The notes below the pieces were generated by a model. It ran no database searches and was not told the origin of the DNA. It saw nothing but the letters and a program-made list of their open reading frames with translations. A DNA stretch of 59,371 nucleotides from Curtobacterium sp. HSID17257 (GTDB taxonomy: Bacteria; Actinomycetota; Actinomycetes; Actinomycetales; Microbacteriaceae), in NCBI RefSeq assembly GCF_003989515.1, contig NZ_RBLU01000010.1:1-59371 (forward strand), read 5' to 3'. A program made the position numbers and the translations under genes. Positions 1 through 7,749 of this stretch are shown in pieces (the first letter of the stretch is position 1; every line of letters starts with the position of its first letter).

Positions 1-133
1 TGAGCGCGCCGGCGGCGCTCGTCGCGATCGCGGGGGCGCCGCCGTCGGTGCCCGCGCGGACACCGAGCACGAGGACGTCGGCATCGACGTCGGAGGGGGT
101 CGAGGTGGTGGTGGAGAGCGTCGGTCGGACCAT
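1..133 (-). CDS. pepA: Leucyl aminopeptidase, N-terminal fragment (cut by window edge)
   Basis: The first 44 codons of a leftward gene that runs off the window. The translation starts MVRPTLSTTT and continues with DADVLVLGV, the first beta strand typical of the N-terminal domain of M17 cytosolic leucyl aminopeptidases. The metal-binding catalytic domain lies outside the window, so the call rests on the N-terminus and on gene order: pepA commonly diverges from a PAC2 gene in Microbacteriaceae. The ATG sits 6 nt after a TAGGCT box with no Shine-Dalgarno, so it is probably translated from a leaderless mRNA. Family knowledge: removes N-terminal amino acids from peptides in the cytoplasm. Moderately sure. 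Confidence 0.6.
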   Translation of the reverse strand, partial: MVRPTLSTTTSTPSDVDADVLVLGVRAGTDGGAPAIATSAAGAL

Positions 134-139
134 GCGCCA

Positions 140-145
140 AGCCTA
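140..145 (-). promoter_or_regulatory. Leaderless -10 box of pepA
   Basis: On the minus strand TAGGCT is followed by 6 nt and then the pepA ATG (131-133). A sigma-A -10 hexamer at this distance places the transcription start on the A of the start codon. There is no ribosome binding site in between. Confidence 0.6.
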
Positions 146-205
146 GCCAGCACGTGTTCGCCGAGAGCGTCGGGTCGCCGCGCAGGGTCGGTCGGGGGTG
201 CCGCC

Positions 206-211
206 TAGCAT
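206..211 (+). promoter_or_regulatory. Leaderless -10 box of the PAC2 gene
   Basis: TAGCAT followed by 7 nt and then GTG at 219. This decides the start codon: the upstream in-frame GTG (198) and ATG (210) lie before or inside the -10 box and could not be in the transcript. Confidence 0.6.
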
Positions 212-218
212 GGGGACG

Positions 219-1142
219 GTGAACCACCCCGAGGACCTGTACTCCGCTCCCGACGGCGCGCCGACCGTCCCGGCCGGGCTGCACCTGGTCGCGGGCCTGA
301 CCGGCTTCGTCGACGCCGGGTCCGCCGTCGCACAGGTCGCGACCTCGATCATCGACGGCCTCGAGCACGAGCTCGTCGCGGAGTTCGACCCCGACGTCCT
401 GCTCGACTGGCGCGCACGTCGGCCGGTCATCACGTTCGAGCACGACCACATCACCGCCGTCGAGCCCCCGCGTCTGGCCCTGCACCTCGTGCGCGACGAG
501 CTCGGGCAGCCGTTCCTCTTCCTCACCGGGTACGAGCCGGACTTCCAGTGGAACCGCTTCGTCGACGCGGTCACGGGCCTCGCCGAGCGGCTGCAGGTGG
601 CGGACACCACCTGGCTGCAGTCCATCCCGATGCCGGTCCCGCACACGCGCCCGATCAGCCTGACGGTGTCCGGTACCCGTGCCGACCTCGTCGAGCAGAT
701 GAGTGTCTGGAAGCCGGAGACCCAGGCCCCCGCGAACGTCCTGCACCTGGTCGAGCACCGGCTGACGCAGCTGGGCGAGCAGGTCACCGGGCTCGTCCTG
801 CTCGTCCCGCACTACCTCGGCGACACCGAGTTCCCCGACGCCGCGGTCACCGCGCTGTCCAGCATCTCGGCGGCCACGGGGCTGATCTTCCCGACGGACG
901 CCCTGCGGGAGTCGGACCGCGAGTTCCGGACCCGGGTCGACGAGCAGGTCGCGGGGAACCCCGAGCTCCAGCGTCTGGTCGGCGTGCTCGAGGAACGGCA
1001 CGACACGTACATGGAGGGCAACCCGGTCGCGTCGCCCCTGACGAACGTCGACGGCGAGGTCCCGACCGCCGACGCGATCGCGGCCGAGCTGGAGCGCTTC
1101 CTGGCCGACCGCCGTCCCGACGGCGACGCGCCGACCGACTGA
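219..1142 (+). CDS. PAC2 family protein
   Basis: 307-residue protein of the PAC2 (proteasome assembly chaperone-like) family, which is widespread in Actinobacteria next to pepA and sigA. It opens with a conserved GLTGFVDAGSAVAQ-type segment (about residues 28-42) and carries the family's VEPPRLALHLVRDE region in the first third. No membrane segments are apparent. The biochemical role in bacteria is not established; a link to proteasome assembly is only inferred from the eukaryotic namesake. The GTG at 219 was chosen because it lies 7 nt after a TAGCAT -10 box (leaderless). It diverges from pepA across an 85-bp gap that holds both leaderless promoters. Confidence 0.85.
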   Translation: MNHPEDLYSAPDGAPTVPAGLHLVAGLTGFVDAGSAVAQVATSIIDGLEHELVAEFDPDVLLDWRARRPVITFEHDHITAVEPPRLALHLVRDELGQPFLFLTGYEPDFQWNRFVDAVTGLAERLQVADTTWLQSIPMPVPHTRPISLTVSGTRADLVEQMSVWKPETQAPANVLHLVEHRLTQLGEQVTGLVLLVPHYLGDTEFPDAAVTALSSISAATGLIFPTDALRESDREFRTRVDEQVAGNPELQRLVGVLEERHDTYMEGNPVASPLTNVDGEVPTADAIAAELERFLADRRPDGDAPTD

Positions 1143-1281
1143 CGGCGACCGCAGGCCGGCGGCGGCGTTCGGAACGACTGACGGGGAGCACCCGCACCGC
1201 GTCCGGCCCGGAGGCTCCTCCACAGCCCGCACCGCGCCTCCCGTCCTCCACAGCCCGCGTCGGGCGCGGGGCGCGCGTCGG

Positions 1282-1287
1282 TAGCCT
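1282..1287 (+). promoter_or_regulatory. Leaderless -10 box of the MFS gene
   Basis: TAGCCT, 6 nt, then GTG at 1294; no Shine-Dalgarno between. Same geometry as the other leaderless starts in this window. Confidence 0.6.
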
Positions 1288-1293
1288 GGTCGG

Positions 1294-2619
1294 GTGAACT
1301 CCCGCCGTGCCTTCCTCGTCTGGGGCGTCGCGGTGCTCGCCTACGTCCTCGCCGTCGTGCAGCGCTCGTCGCTCGGCGTCTCCGGGGTCGACGCGCAGGA
1401 CCGCTTCGCGGTCTCGGCGGCGGTCCTCTCCACCCTCGCCGTCGTGCAGATCGCCGTCTACGCCGGTCTGCAGATCCCGGTGGGCATCGCACTCGACCGG
1501 GTGGGTCCGCGGAAGCTCGTCCTGCTCGGCGCCGCGCTGCTCGTGGTCGGGCAGGCGGTCGTCGCCTTCTCGCCCACCATCGGTCCGGCCATCGCGGGTC
1601 GGGTGCTCGTCGGCGCCGGTGACGCGATGACGTTCATCTCGGTGATCCGTCTCGTCCCGATGTGGTTCAGCGGTCGGATCCTGCCCCAGATCTCGCAGTG
1701 GACGGGCAACCTCGGCCAGGTCGGGCAGGTCCTGTCGGCCTTCCCGTTCGCCGTGCTCCTGCACACCGCAGGGTGGACCCCGGCGTTCGGGGTCGCCGCG
1801 GCCGCGAGCCTTGTCGGCCTCGTGCTGGCGGTCGTCTTCGTCCGCAACGGCCCGGTGGCGGTGCGCACCGACACGATCCCGCTGCCCCTGCCGCACTCGT
1901 GGCGCGGCGCCCTCCACACGTTCGGGCATGCGCTGCGCCGCCCGGGCACGCAGCTCGGCTTCTGGTCCCACTACGTCACGCAGTCGTCGGGCACGGTGTT
2001 CTCGCTGCTCTGGGGCGTCCCGATGCTGCGCGGTCTCGGCTACAGCCCGTCCGCGGCCGCGGGCTTCCTCACCGTCATCGTCGTCACGGGCTTCGTCGCG
2101 GGGCCGGTGCTCGGCGTGCTCTGTGCCCGGTTCCCGCTCCGTCGGTCGAACCTCGTGCTCGGCATCGTCCTCGCGCTCGGCGGGGTGTGGACGGCCGTCC
2201 TCCTCTGGCCGGGGCACCCACCGACGTGGCTGCTCGTCCTGCTCGTGCTCGCGATGGGCGTGGGCGGCCCCGGCTCGCTGATCGGTTTCGACTTCGCCCG
2301 CAGCTTCAACCCGGTCGGGTCGCTGGGCTCCGCCAACGGGGTCGTGAACGTCGGCGGGTTCCTGGCCGCCTTCGTGATGATGTTCCTCATCGGGACGCTG
2401 CTCGACGTCGTGTCGGGAGCGACGGGGCGGACGGTCTTCGCCTGGGAGAACTTCCGCGTCGCGCTCACCGTGCAGTACGTGGTCGTCGGGTTCGGCGTCG
2501 TCATGCTGCTGCTCGCGCGCAGGCGCACCCGGCGGGAGATGCACGCACAGGACGGAATACGGGTGGGACCGCTCTGGGTTGCACTCGTTGCGCGCCTGCG
2601 GAAGAAGGCCGTGCAATAA
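1294..2619 (+). CDS. Major facilitator superfamily transporter
   Basis: 441-residue polytopic membrane protein with about 12 hydrophobic helices and the MFS A-motif-like loop between helices 2 and 3 (GIALDRVGPRKLVLLG, about residues 64-79), a good match to G-x-x-x-D-R-x-G-R-R/K. Two six-helix halves are separated by a cytoplasmic loop around residues 185-210, and the tail is basic. The substrate cannot be told from sequence; relatives between the PAC2 gene and sigA in Microbacteriaceae are annotated only as MFS permeases. It starts at a GTG 6 nt after a TAGCCT box. It ends 192 bp before sigA, whose promoter may lie in its 3' end. Confidence 0.85.
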   Translation: MNSRRAFLVWGVAVLAYVLAVVQRSSLGVSGVDAQDRFAVSAAVLSTLAVVQIAVYAGLQIPVGIALDRVGPRKLVLLGAALLVVGQAVVAFSPTIGPAIAGRVLVGAGDAMTFISVIRLVPMWFSGRILPQISQWTGNLGQVGQVLSAFPFAVLLHTAGWTPAFGVAAAASLVGLVLAVVFVRNGPVAVRTDTIPLPLPHSWRGALHTFGHALRRPGTQLGFWSHYVTQSSGTVFSLLWGVPMLRGLGYSPSAAAGFLTVIVVTGFVAGPVLGVLCARFPLRRSNLVLGIVLALGGVWTAVLLWPGHPPTWLLVLLVLAMGVGGPGSLIGFDFARSFNPVGSLGSANGVVNVGGFLAAFVMMFLIGTLLDVVSGATGRTVFAWENFRVALTVQYVVVGFGVVMLLLARRRTRREMHAQDGIRVGPLWVALVARLRKKAVQ

Positions 2620-2811
2620 TGGAGGACGGACCCGTTCGGGCCTCTCGTCTCCACGTCGCCTCGTCGCGCCGCGGGAACCGGGGGACTTGACATGGGTCCT
2701 CATGCTGCCCGGAACGGTAGGACCTGACGACGCGGGAGACCGCGGCCCAGGCCCTGGGCGGCGAGGGAGGCCACGACCCCACGAACGTGGCACGACGAGA
2801 GAGGTGATCGC
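2620..2811 (+). other. sigA 5' leader region
   Basis: 192 bp without a gene between the MFS stop and the sigA ATG. Its left edge has an unusually AT-rich patch for this genome (CAATAAT at 2614-2620), which could belong to a -10 region with a TTGCGC upstream at 2588-2593, but that spacing (about 20) is long. A TTGACA at 2687-2692 has no convincing -10 partner. GGTCCT and AGGACC (near 2695 and 2718) could pair across a long loop, and CCACG/CGTGG just before the start could form a short hairpin. The ribosome binding site is GAGAGGTGA about 6 nt before the ATG. Confidence 0.3.
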
Positions 2812-4104
2812 ATGGCTGCCCGGAGCACGACGATCGATCCCACGAAGGACACCGAGCCCGAGGCCGTCGCGGCGGACGACGCCGACGCGGCCGAGGGGAA
2901 GGCTGCGCCGAAGAAGCGCGCCACCAAGACCACCGCCGCGAAGAAGCCCGCAGCGAAGGCCGCACCGAAGAAGACCAGCACGCGCGCCAAGAAGCAGGCC
3001 GACGACGACGACGAGGACGACGAGGTCGTCGAGCCCGCCGACGACGCCGTCGACACGACCGACGACGCCGAGGACACCGAGACCGAGGAGAAGGGCGCCA
3101 AGCCGGACGCCGCAGCAGCGGTCGCCGCGGGCGCGCTCGTCATCTCGCAGTCGGACGACGACGAGGCCCCGGTCTACTCGACGACGATCACCGGTGCCAC
3201 CGCCGACCCCGTCAAGGACTACCTGAAGCAGATCGGCAAGGTCGCGCTCCTCAACGCCGAGCAGGAGGTCGAGCTCGCGATGCGGATCGAGGCCGGCCTG
3301 TTCGCCGAGGACAAGCTGCAGCACTCGACCGGGCTGTCGAAGCCCGAGGAGCGCGAGCTCCGCTGGGTCGCCCGCGACGGCCAGCGCGCGAAGTCGCACC
3401 TGCTCGGGGCGAACCTGCGCCTGGTCGTCTCGCTCGCGAAGCGCTACACCGGCCGAGGCATGCAGTTCCTGGACCTCATCCAGGAGGGCAACCTCGGTCT
3501 GATCCGTGCGGTCGAGAAGTTCGACTACACGAAGGGCTTCAAGTTCTCGACGTACGCCACCTGGTGGATCCGTCAGGCGATCACCCGCGCCATGGCCGAC
3601 CAGGCCCGCACGATCCGCATCCCCGTCCACATGGTCGAGGTCATCAACAAGCTGGCCCGTGTGCAGCGCCAGATGCTGCAGGACCTCGGTCGCGAGCCCA
3701 CGCCGGAAGAGCTCGCCCGCGAGCTCGACATGACCCCGGAGAAGGTCGTCGAGGTCCAGAAGTACGGCCGCGAGCCGATCTCGCTCCACACCCCGCTGGG
3801 CGAGGACGGCGACTCGGAGTTCGGCGACCTGATCGAGGACACCGAGGCGGTCGTGCCGGCCGACGCGGTGGGCTTCACGATGCTGCAGAAGCAGCTCGAG
3901 AGCCTGCTCGACTCCCTGTCCGAGCGTGAGGCGGGTGTCATCCGCATGCGCTTCGGCCTCGGTGACGGTCAGCCGAAGACCCTCGACCAGATCGGTGACA
4001 CGTTCGGCGTGACGCGCGAGCGCATCCGTCAGATCGAGTCGAAGACGATGGCGAAGCTCCGCCACCCGTCCCGGTCGCAGTCGCTCCGCGACTACCTCGA
4101 GTAG
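2812..4104 (+). CDS. sigA: Primary RNA polymerase sigma factor (SigA/RpoD/HrdB type)
   Basis: 430-residue group 1 sigma factor that directs core RNA polymerase to housekeeping promoters. Residues about 20-105 are a Lys/Ala then Asp/Glu-rich low-complexity tail typical of actinobacterial primary sigmas. Region 1.2 begins at [12 protein letters not shown]; regions 2.3-2.4 include [17 protein letters not shown]; region 3 follows with the IPVHMVE motif; region 4.2 holds [20 protein letters not shown] and the chain ends SLRDYLE, as usual for the class. The ATG has a GAGAGGTGA site. murT follows after 4 bp, so the two may be partly cotranscribed. Very sure of function. Confidence 0.97.
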   Translation: MAARSTTIDPTKDTEPEAVAADDADAAEGKAAPKKRATKTTAAKKPAAKAAPKKTSTRAKKQADDDDEDDEVVEPADDAVDTTDDAEDTETEEKGAKPDAAAAVAAGALVISQSDDDEAPVYSTTITGATADPVKDYLKQIGKVALLNAEQEVELAMRIEAGLFAEDKLQHSTGLSKPEERELRWVARDGQRAKSHLLGANLRLVVSLAKRYTGRGMQFLDLIQEGNLGLIRAVEKFDYTKGFKFSTYATWWIRQAITRAMADQARTIRIPVHMVEVINKLARVQRQMLQDLGREPTPEELARELDMTPEKVVEVQKYGREPISLHTPLGEDGDSEFGDLIEDTEAVVPADAVGFTMLQKQLESLLDSLSEREAGVIRMRFGLGDGQPKTLDQIGDTFGVTRERIRQIESKTMAKLRHPSRSQSLRDYLE

Positions 4105-4108
4105 GCCG

Positions 4109-5368
4109 ATGCGCTTCCTCATCCCGATCCTGGTCGGGCGGATCCTCCGTGCCCTCGCTCGTGCGCGGGGCGGCGGGTCCGCCTACCCGGGTTACATCGT
4201 CCTGAAGCTCGTGCCGGACTTCCTGCAGCACGTGACGAAGCAGTTCCCCAACGGCGTCGTCTTCGTGCTCGGCTCGAACGGCAAGTCCACGACGACGCAC
4301 ATGATCTCGGACATCGTCCGCGCGCACGGCCTCCGCGTCTTCACGAACCCGTCGGGCGCGAACCTGCCGCAGGGCATCGCCTCGGCGCTGCTGTCGGAGG
4401 TGTCGCTGACCGGCCGGCTCAAGGCGGACATCGGCATCCTCGAGGTGGACGAGGCCTTCGCGGTCGAGCTCGCCGGCATCCTGTCTCCGTCGACGGTGAC
4501 GATGCTCAACGTGCAGGTCGACCAGCTCTACCGCTTCTTCGAGACCGAGCGCGTCGCGACGATGATGCTCGACACCGCGGCGCTGTCGACGGCGAACGTC
4601 ATCACGAACCGCGATGACCAGTTCCTCGACGCGTACGCGGCCCGCTCGGGTCAGCGCGTGCTCCGCTTCGGTGCGAGCGCCGAGGTCGTCGCCGCAGCCC
4701 CGAACGGGCTGCAGAACGCGGACGACTTCGACCGGACCGCCGGCGAGCCGAACCCGGCGGAGTCCGAGGTCGTCGTGAACACGGGCGACGGTGCGACGAT
4801 CCGCTTCGACGGCACCGAGATCCCCGTCCGCCTGCCGGCGCGTGGTCTGCACTACGCGGTGGACGCCGCTGCGGCGACGGCGACCGCGAGTGCCGCGCTC
4901 GGCGCACAGTTCCGCGCGGACGCCGTGACGAAGGCCTTCGGCACGATGAAGCCGGCGTACGGCCGCGGTGAGCGCCTGCCCATCGCCGGCGAGTCCGCCG
5001 AGTTCACGATGTTCAAGAACGCAGCCAGCCTGCAGCTCAACCTCGACGCCCTGCCGGACCGCCCGGAGCAGGTCCTCGTGGCGATCGACGAGGGCACGCC
5101 GGACATCTCGTGGATCTACGACATCGACTTCTCGAAGCTCGACCACGTGGACGTCGTGTCCGGTGACAAGGCGTGGCAGATCGCGATCGCACTCGAGCAC
5201 GCCGGTGTCCGCATCGGCCGGGTCGAGCCCGACGTCGAGGCCGCGATCCGGTACATGGAGCAGCTCGGCCCGACGACGTCGGGCACGAAGAACTTCATCG
5301 TCAACTACGAGATCATGATGATCGCCCGCAAGGCCCTGGGCCACGGGGACATGGAGAAGACCGCATGA
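4109..5368 (+). CDS. murT: MurT-like Mur ligase (lipid II D-Glu modifying subunit), cysteine-free
   Basis: 419-residue Mur-ligase-fold protein of the MurT family, with the ATP-binding loop LGSNGKSTTTHM (about residues 54-65; Ser replaces the Thr of the common GTNGKTTT form) and a C-terminal DUF1727-type domain. In known systems MurT with GatD amidates the alpha-carboxyl of D-Glu in lipid II, using ammonia from glutamine. Two departures are visible. There is not one cysteine in the protein, so the four-Cys zinc ribbon of the Staphylococcus aureus enzyme is absent (that stretch is instead acidic and Ala/Gly rich). The usual KNPAG motif of the C-terminal domain reads KNAAS (about residue 304). 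PDISWIYDID retains the family's Asp-x-Ser-Trp pattern. The stop overlaps the gatD start by ATGA, so the two are translationally coupled. Confidence 0.85.
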   Translation: MRFLIPILVGRILRALARARGGGSAYPGYIVLKLVPDFLQHVTKQFPNGVVFVLGSNGKSTTTHMISDIVRAHGLRVFTNPSGANLPQGIASALLSEVSLTGRLKADIGILEVDEAFAVELAGILSPSTVTMLNVQVDQLYRFFETERVATMMLDTAALSTANVITNRDDQFLDAYAARSGQRVLRFGASAEVVAAAPNGLQNADDFDRTAGEPNPAESEVVVNTGDGATIRFDGTEIPVRLPARGLHYAVDAAAATATASAALGAQFRADAVTKAFGTMKPAYGRGERLPIAGESAEFTMFKNAASLQLNLDALPDRPEQVLVAIDEGTPDISWIYDIDFSKLDHVDVVSGDKAWQIAIALEHAGVRIGRVEPDVEAAIRYMEQLGPTTSGTKNFIVNYEIMMIARKALGHGDMEKTA

Positions 5369-6138
5369 CGGCCGAACGGCTGACCATCCTGCACGTCTAC
5401 CCGCGTCAGATGGGCGTCTCGGGGGACCGCGGCAACGTCGTGGCCCTCACGCGTCGCGCCGAGGCCGCCGGCATCGCGACCGAGGTGGTCGAGTACGCGC
5501 CGGGCGACGACCTGCCGACCGCGGCCGACGTCGTCGTCGTGGGCAACGGTCCGCTCAGCGCGATGCGCTCGCTCGGGGCCGACGTCGGGCGGATCGGGGC
5601 GCCGCTCCGCGACCTCGCCGCCTCGGGTGTGCCCGTCGTGGCGGTCGGCGGGGGCTTCGACCTCGCCACCAACGAGGTCGTCCCCACCGAGGGCTCGCCC
5701 GTGGCGGGCTTCGGTGTGTTCGACGCGCGCGCCGTCCGTGGTGCCGACCGCCGGGTGAACTACTTCGTGCTCGACACGCGCTACCCCCTCCTGCCCGGAG
5801 CGTCGACGCGTCTCGCCGGGTTCGAGGACCACGCGACGCGCATCGAGCTCGGCGCGGGCGTGGAGCCCTTCGCGGACGTCGTCTCCGGTGGCGGCAACCA
5901 GGCCGGGTCCGCTGTCGAGGGAGCGGTCTCGGGTTCGTCCTTCGGGACGCACACGCAGGGGCCGATCCTGCCGCTCAACCCGCAGCTGACGGACGCGGTG
6001 CTCGCCGCCGCGACCGCGCGACTCGGTCGCGAGTACGCGCCGGACCCGGAGCGGACGGCGACCATCGACCGGTACGCACGCGAGGCGCGCGCCACCGTCG
6101 ACCGCTACGTCGACAAGGCGTTCAAGCGGATCGCCTGA
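5365..6138 (+). CDS. gatD: GatD-like glutamine amidotransferase homologue lacking catalytic Cys and His
   Basis: 257 residues, class-I (triad) glutamine amidotransferase fold of the GatD/CobB type, coupled to murT by an ATGA overlap. The early motif DRGNVVAL and the terminal GTHTQGPILPLNP block identify the family. The nucleophile elbow, normally A-[IV]-C-G-G-[YF]-Q, reads AVGGGFD (about residues 92-98): the cysteine is glycine and the glutamine is aspartate. The catalytic histidine of the GTxLHGP motif is glutamine (GTHTQGP). No cysteine occurs anywhere in the protein. It should therefore be unable to hydrolyse glutamine as GatD does. It may be a scaffold or regulator for MurT, or serve another nitrogen donor. 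Upstream in-frame extension into murT is out of phase with conservation, so the ATG at 5365 is preferred. Confidence 0.85.
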   Translation: MTAERLTILHVYPRQMGVSGDRGNVVALTRRAEAAGIATEVVEYAPGDDLPTAADVVVVGNGPLSAMRSLGADVGRIGAPLRDLAASGVPVVAVGGGFDLATNEVVPTEGSPVAGFGVFDARAVRGADRRVNYFVLDTRYPLLPGASTRLAGFEDHATRIELGAGVEPFADVVSGGGNQAGSAVEGAVSGSSFGTHTQGPILPLNPQLTDAVLAAATARLGREYAPDPERTATIDRYAREARATVDRYVDKAFKRIA

Positions 6139-6172
6139 CGCGACCCCCGACCACTGACGCGACCACACGAAC

Positions 6173-6214
6173 GAACGGGAGGCGCGGTGCCAGCTGGCAC
6201 CGCGCCTCCCGTTC
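6173..6214. terminator. 42-nt perfect palindrome, repeat family 1; likely bidirectional terminator
   Basis: Two 21-nt arms without spacer: GAACGGGAGGCGCGGTGCC, then central AGCT, then the exact complement. It sits between the convergent ends of gatD and the DUF7455-like gene. Near-identical copies occur at 32463, 41962 and 44584. It is preceded at 6154-6166 by CTGACGCGACCAC, a 13-mer also found before the copy at 21208. Confidence 0.75.
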
Positions 6215-6230
6215 CTCCGTCTGGTGGCGA

Positions 6231-6455
6231 CTACTTCGACTCGTGGAGTCGGCTGCTCTCGTCGTGCCACTCGAGCGCGGTGGCAGCGAGCTTGTCCTTG
6301 AACTCGGCGCCGTGGTGGGCGCAGAAGTAGAGCTCACCGCTGGCCATGGTGGCGCGGATGTACGCCTGCGCTCCGCAGCTGTCGCAGCGGTCAGCGGCGG
6401 TGAGCTGGTGGCTGCTGGCTTCGTCGATGGAGAGGTCGTGCACGGTCTGGGTCAT
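6231..6455 (-). CDS. Small zinc-ribbon-like protein (DUF7455 type)
   Basis: 74-residue protein with CDSCGAQAYI near residue 26 and FCAHHGAEF near residue 46: two Cys-x2-Cys/Cys-x-His-His half-sites that suggest one bound zinc. It matches the DUF7455 family of short actinobacterial proteins, often found beside parE or sigA; its function is unknown. The start ATG (6453-6455) has a strong GAGGAG site 7 nt upstream. A longer frame reaching 6530 exists but has no better signal. Its 5' end overlaps the tail of the acyltransferase frame by 65 bp. Confidence 0.8.
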   Translation of the reverse strand: MTQTVHDLSIDEASSHQLTAADRCDSCGAQAYIRATMASGELYFCAHHGAEFKDKLAATALEWHDESSRLHESK

Positions 6456-7656
6456 TGCTGTGCTCCTCACGGATCGCAGGTGGTGCGGGTGGACACCCAT
6501 TTGAACACGTGGTGGCTGGGAGACGTGCATCGCGGACGGCCTGTTTCGCTGAGCGCGGATCCGTCATCGCCGCAGCGCGGTGGTCCTTGTCCCCGGAGCG
6601 TCGATGACGACGCTGTTTCGCCCAGTTCTGGGCCGGTCGCTCGATGAGGGCACCGGAGAGGCACCCGGCCGCGAGTGTCAGGAGGACCTGAACGGACAGG
6701 AGGACCGCGAGCGGCGTCGCGGGACCGAGCGCGAGGGTGGTGAGCTGCTGCAGCGGCCAAGCGTAGATGTAGACGCCGTACGAGGCGTCGACCCGGGATC
6801 CGACGGCGTGGAGCGGCGTCAAGGAGCTCAAGGGGAGGAGCAGGATGACGATCGGCAGCGGCGCAATGATCGCGCTGGTCTGCGTCATGATCGACGCCGC
6901 GACGATGACGAGCAAGACCAGGACGGTCGCCGTGGAGATGCGGATGCTGGCCCGCCAGTAGTAGGCGACAGCGCCAGCGGCGAAAGCGACTCCCACTTCG
7001 AGCGCTGGACCGAGGACGCCCGGGTAGTCGACGAAGCCGAAAGTGCTCGGGAGAGCCGCGAAGGTCAAGCAGACCGCCACCGCGATGGACAGGGTGCGAC
7101 GCGCGGTCACCGGAGAGACGAGGATGCCGACGGCGACGCCGACGTAGAAGAACCCTTCCCAGAACAGTGTCCAGAGCGAGCCGTTCCAGACACCGGTGTA
7201 GTGCACGCCGACCAGCGTGGTGTCGATCCCCTCTCGGAGGAGACCGGGCGGGTACAGGAGCGCGTTGTGGAAGACGTACTGGACAGCGCTGACCGGGTCC
7301 CACTGCGAACCGCGCTCGAGTCGGGTGGAGAACGGAGCGAACACGAAAGCCGTGACGAGGAGGTTGACGATCAGCCCGGGGAAGATGCGGGCCGCGCGAG
7401 CCTCGGCAAAGTCGGTGAGAGAGTGCATGGTGTCGCCGCTCCTGCTGATGAGGTAGCCCGACACCGTGAAGAACCCGAGCACTCCCCAGCGACCGAGCGT
7501 CATGCCGCCGAGTTCCAGTTCTTGCTCGACGCCCGCGATCGCCGTCGAGTGCGAGACGAGGACCGCCGCGGCGAAGACGAGCCGGAACACGTTCAACGAG
7601 TTGGCGTGTGGATCGAAGGTGGACGCAAGGGTGCGCCGAGCAACAGGAGCTGGCAT
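6391..7656 (-). CDS. Acyltransferase family 3 membrane protein
   Basis: 421-residue integral membrane acyltransferase (OafA/YrhL type) with about ten hydrophobic helices. The conserved N-terminal motif is NSLNVFRLVFAAAVLVSH (about residues 18-35), its final histidine lying where the family's catalytic His is found; GYLIS follows near residue 70. Such enzymes O-acetylate exported sugars or lipids; the substrate here is unknown. The last 55-60 residues are Arg/Pro rich, not membrane-like, and run 65 bp into the DUF7455-like gene in another frame, so the natural stop may have been lost. GC is lower (57-65 percent) than in neighbours, and the gene separates two genes that are often adjacent in relatives; both suggest insertion by transfer. 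Start chosen as the ATG 7 nt after a TAGCAT box. Confidence 0.8.
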   Translation of the reverse strand: MPAPVARRTLASTFDPHANSLNVFRLVFAAAVLVSHSTAIAGVEQELELGGMTLGRWGVLGFFTVSGYLISRSGDTMHSLTDFAEARAARIFPGLIVNLLVTAFVFAPFSTRLERGSQWDPVSAVQYVFHNALLYPPGLLREGIDTTLVGVHYTGVWNGSLWTLFWEGFFYVGVAVGILVSPVTARRTLSIAVAVCLTFAALPSTFGFVDYPGVLGPALEVGVAFAAGAVAYYWRASIRISTATVLVLLVIVAASIMTQTSAIIAPLPIVILLLPLSSLTPLHAVGSRVDASYGVYIYAWPLQQLTTLALGPATPLAVLLSVQVLLTLAAGCLSGALIERPAQNWAKQRRHRRSGDKDHRAAAMTDPRSAKQAVRDARLPATTCSNGCPPAPPAIREEHSNDPDRARPLHRRSQQPPAHRR

Positions 7657-7663
7657 ACGACAC

Positions 7664-7669
7664 ATGCTA
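7664..7669 (-). promoter_or_regulatory. Leaderless -10 box of the acyltransferase gene
   Basis: On the minus strand TAGCAT, 7 nt, then the ATG at 7656. It lies in an AT-rich patch unusual for this region. Confidence 0.55.
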
Positions 7670-7673
7670 ACAT

Positions 7674-7688
7674 TGCACATTCTGTGCA
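7674..7688. promoter_or_regulatory. Palindrome TGCACA-N3-TGTGCA in the acyltransferase promoter
   Basis: Perfect 6-bp arms around TTC, lying between the predicted -10 (7664-7669) and -35 positions of the leftward acyltransferase promoter. It is also about 60 bp upstream of parE. It has the form of an operator for a dimeric repressor; no regulator gene is adjacent. Confidence 0.4.
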
Positions 7689-7737
7689 CGATGCGAACGG
7701 TACAGGTTCGCGACCGTCCGGAACGTGCCCCGCCCGG

Positions 7738-7743
7738 TACGAT
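7738..7743 (+). promoter_or_regulatory. Leaderless -10 box of parE
   Basis: TACGAT, 6 nt, then GTG at 7750. The 6 nt between (CGGGAG) resembles a Shine-Dalgarno but abuts the start codon, too close to work as one. Confidence 0.55.
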
Positions 7744-7749
7744 CGGGAG

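Noticed and set aside
2672-2700. GGAAC as an ECF/SigH-type -35 before sigA
   Set aside because: No matching GTT-type -10 at the needed distance.
2687-2723. TTGACA as -35 of a second sigA promoter
   Set aside because: No -10 hexamer at 16-18 nt; nearest TAGGAC is 25 nt away.
847-4122. Very long antisense open frame opposite the MFS and sigA genes
   Set aside because: Mirror frame of high-GC coding DNA; Arg/His/Asp/Glu-rich with no domain, and sense strand is clearly coding.
6485-6525. TTCAAAT with flanking bases resembling a tRNA T-loop on the minus strand
   Set aside because: Flanking 5-nt arms do not pair and no acceptor or anticodon stem can be built.
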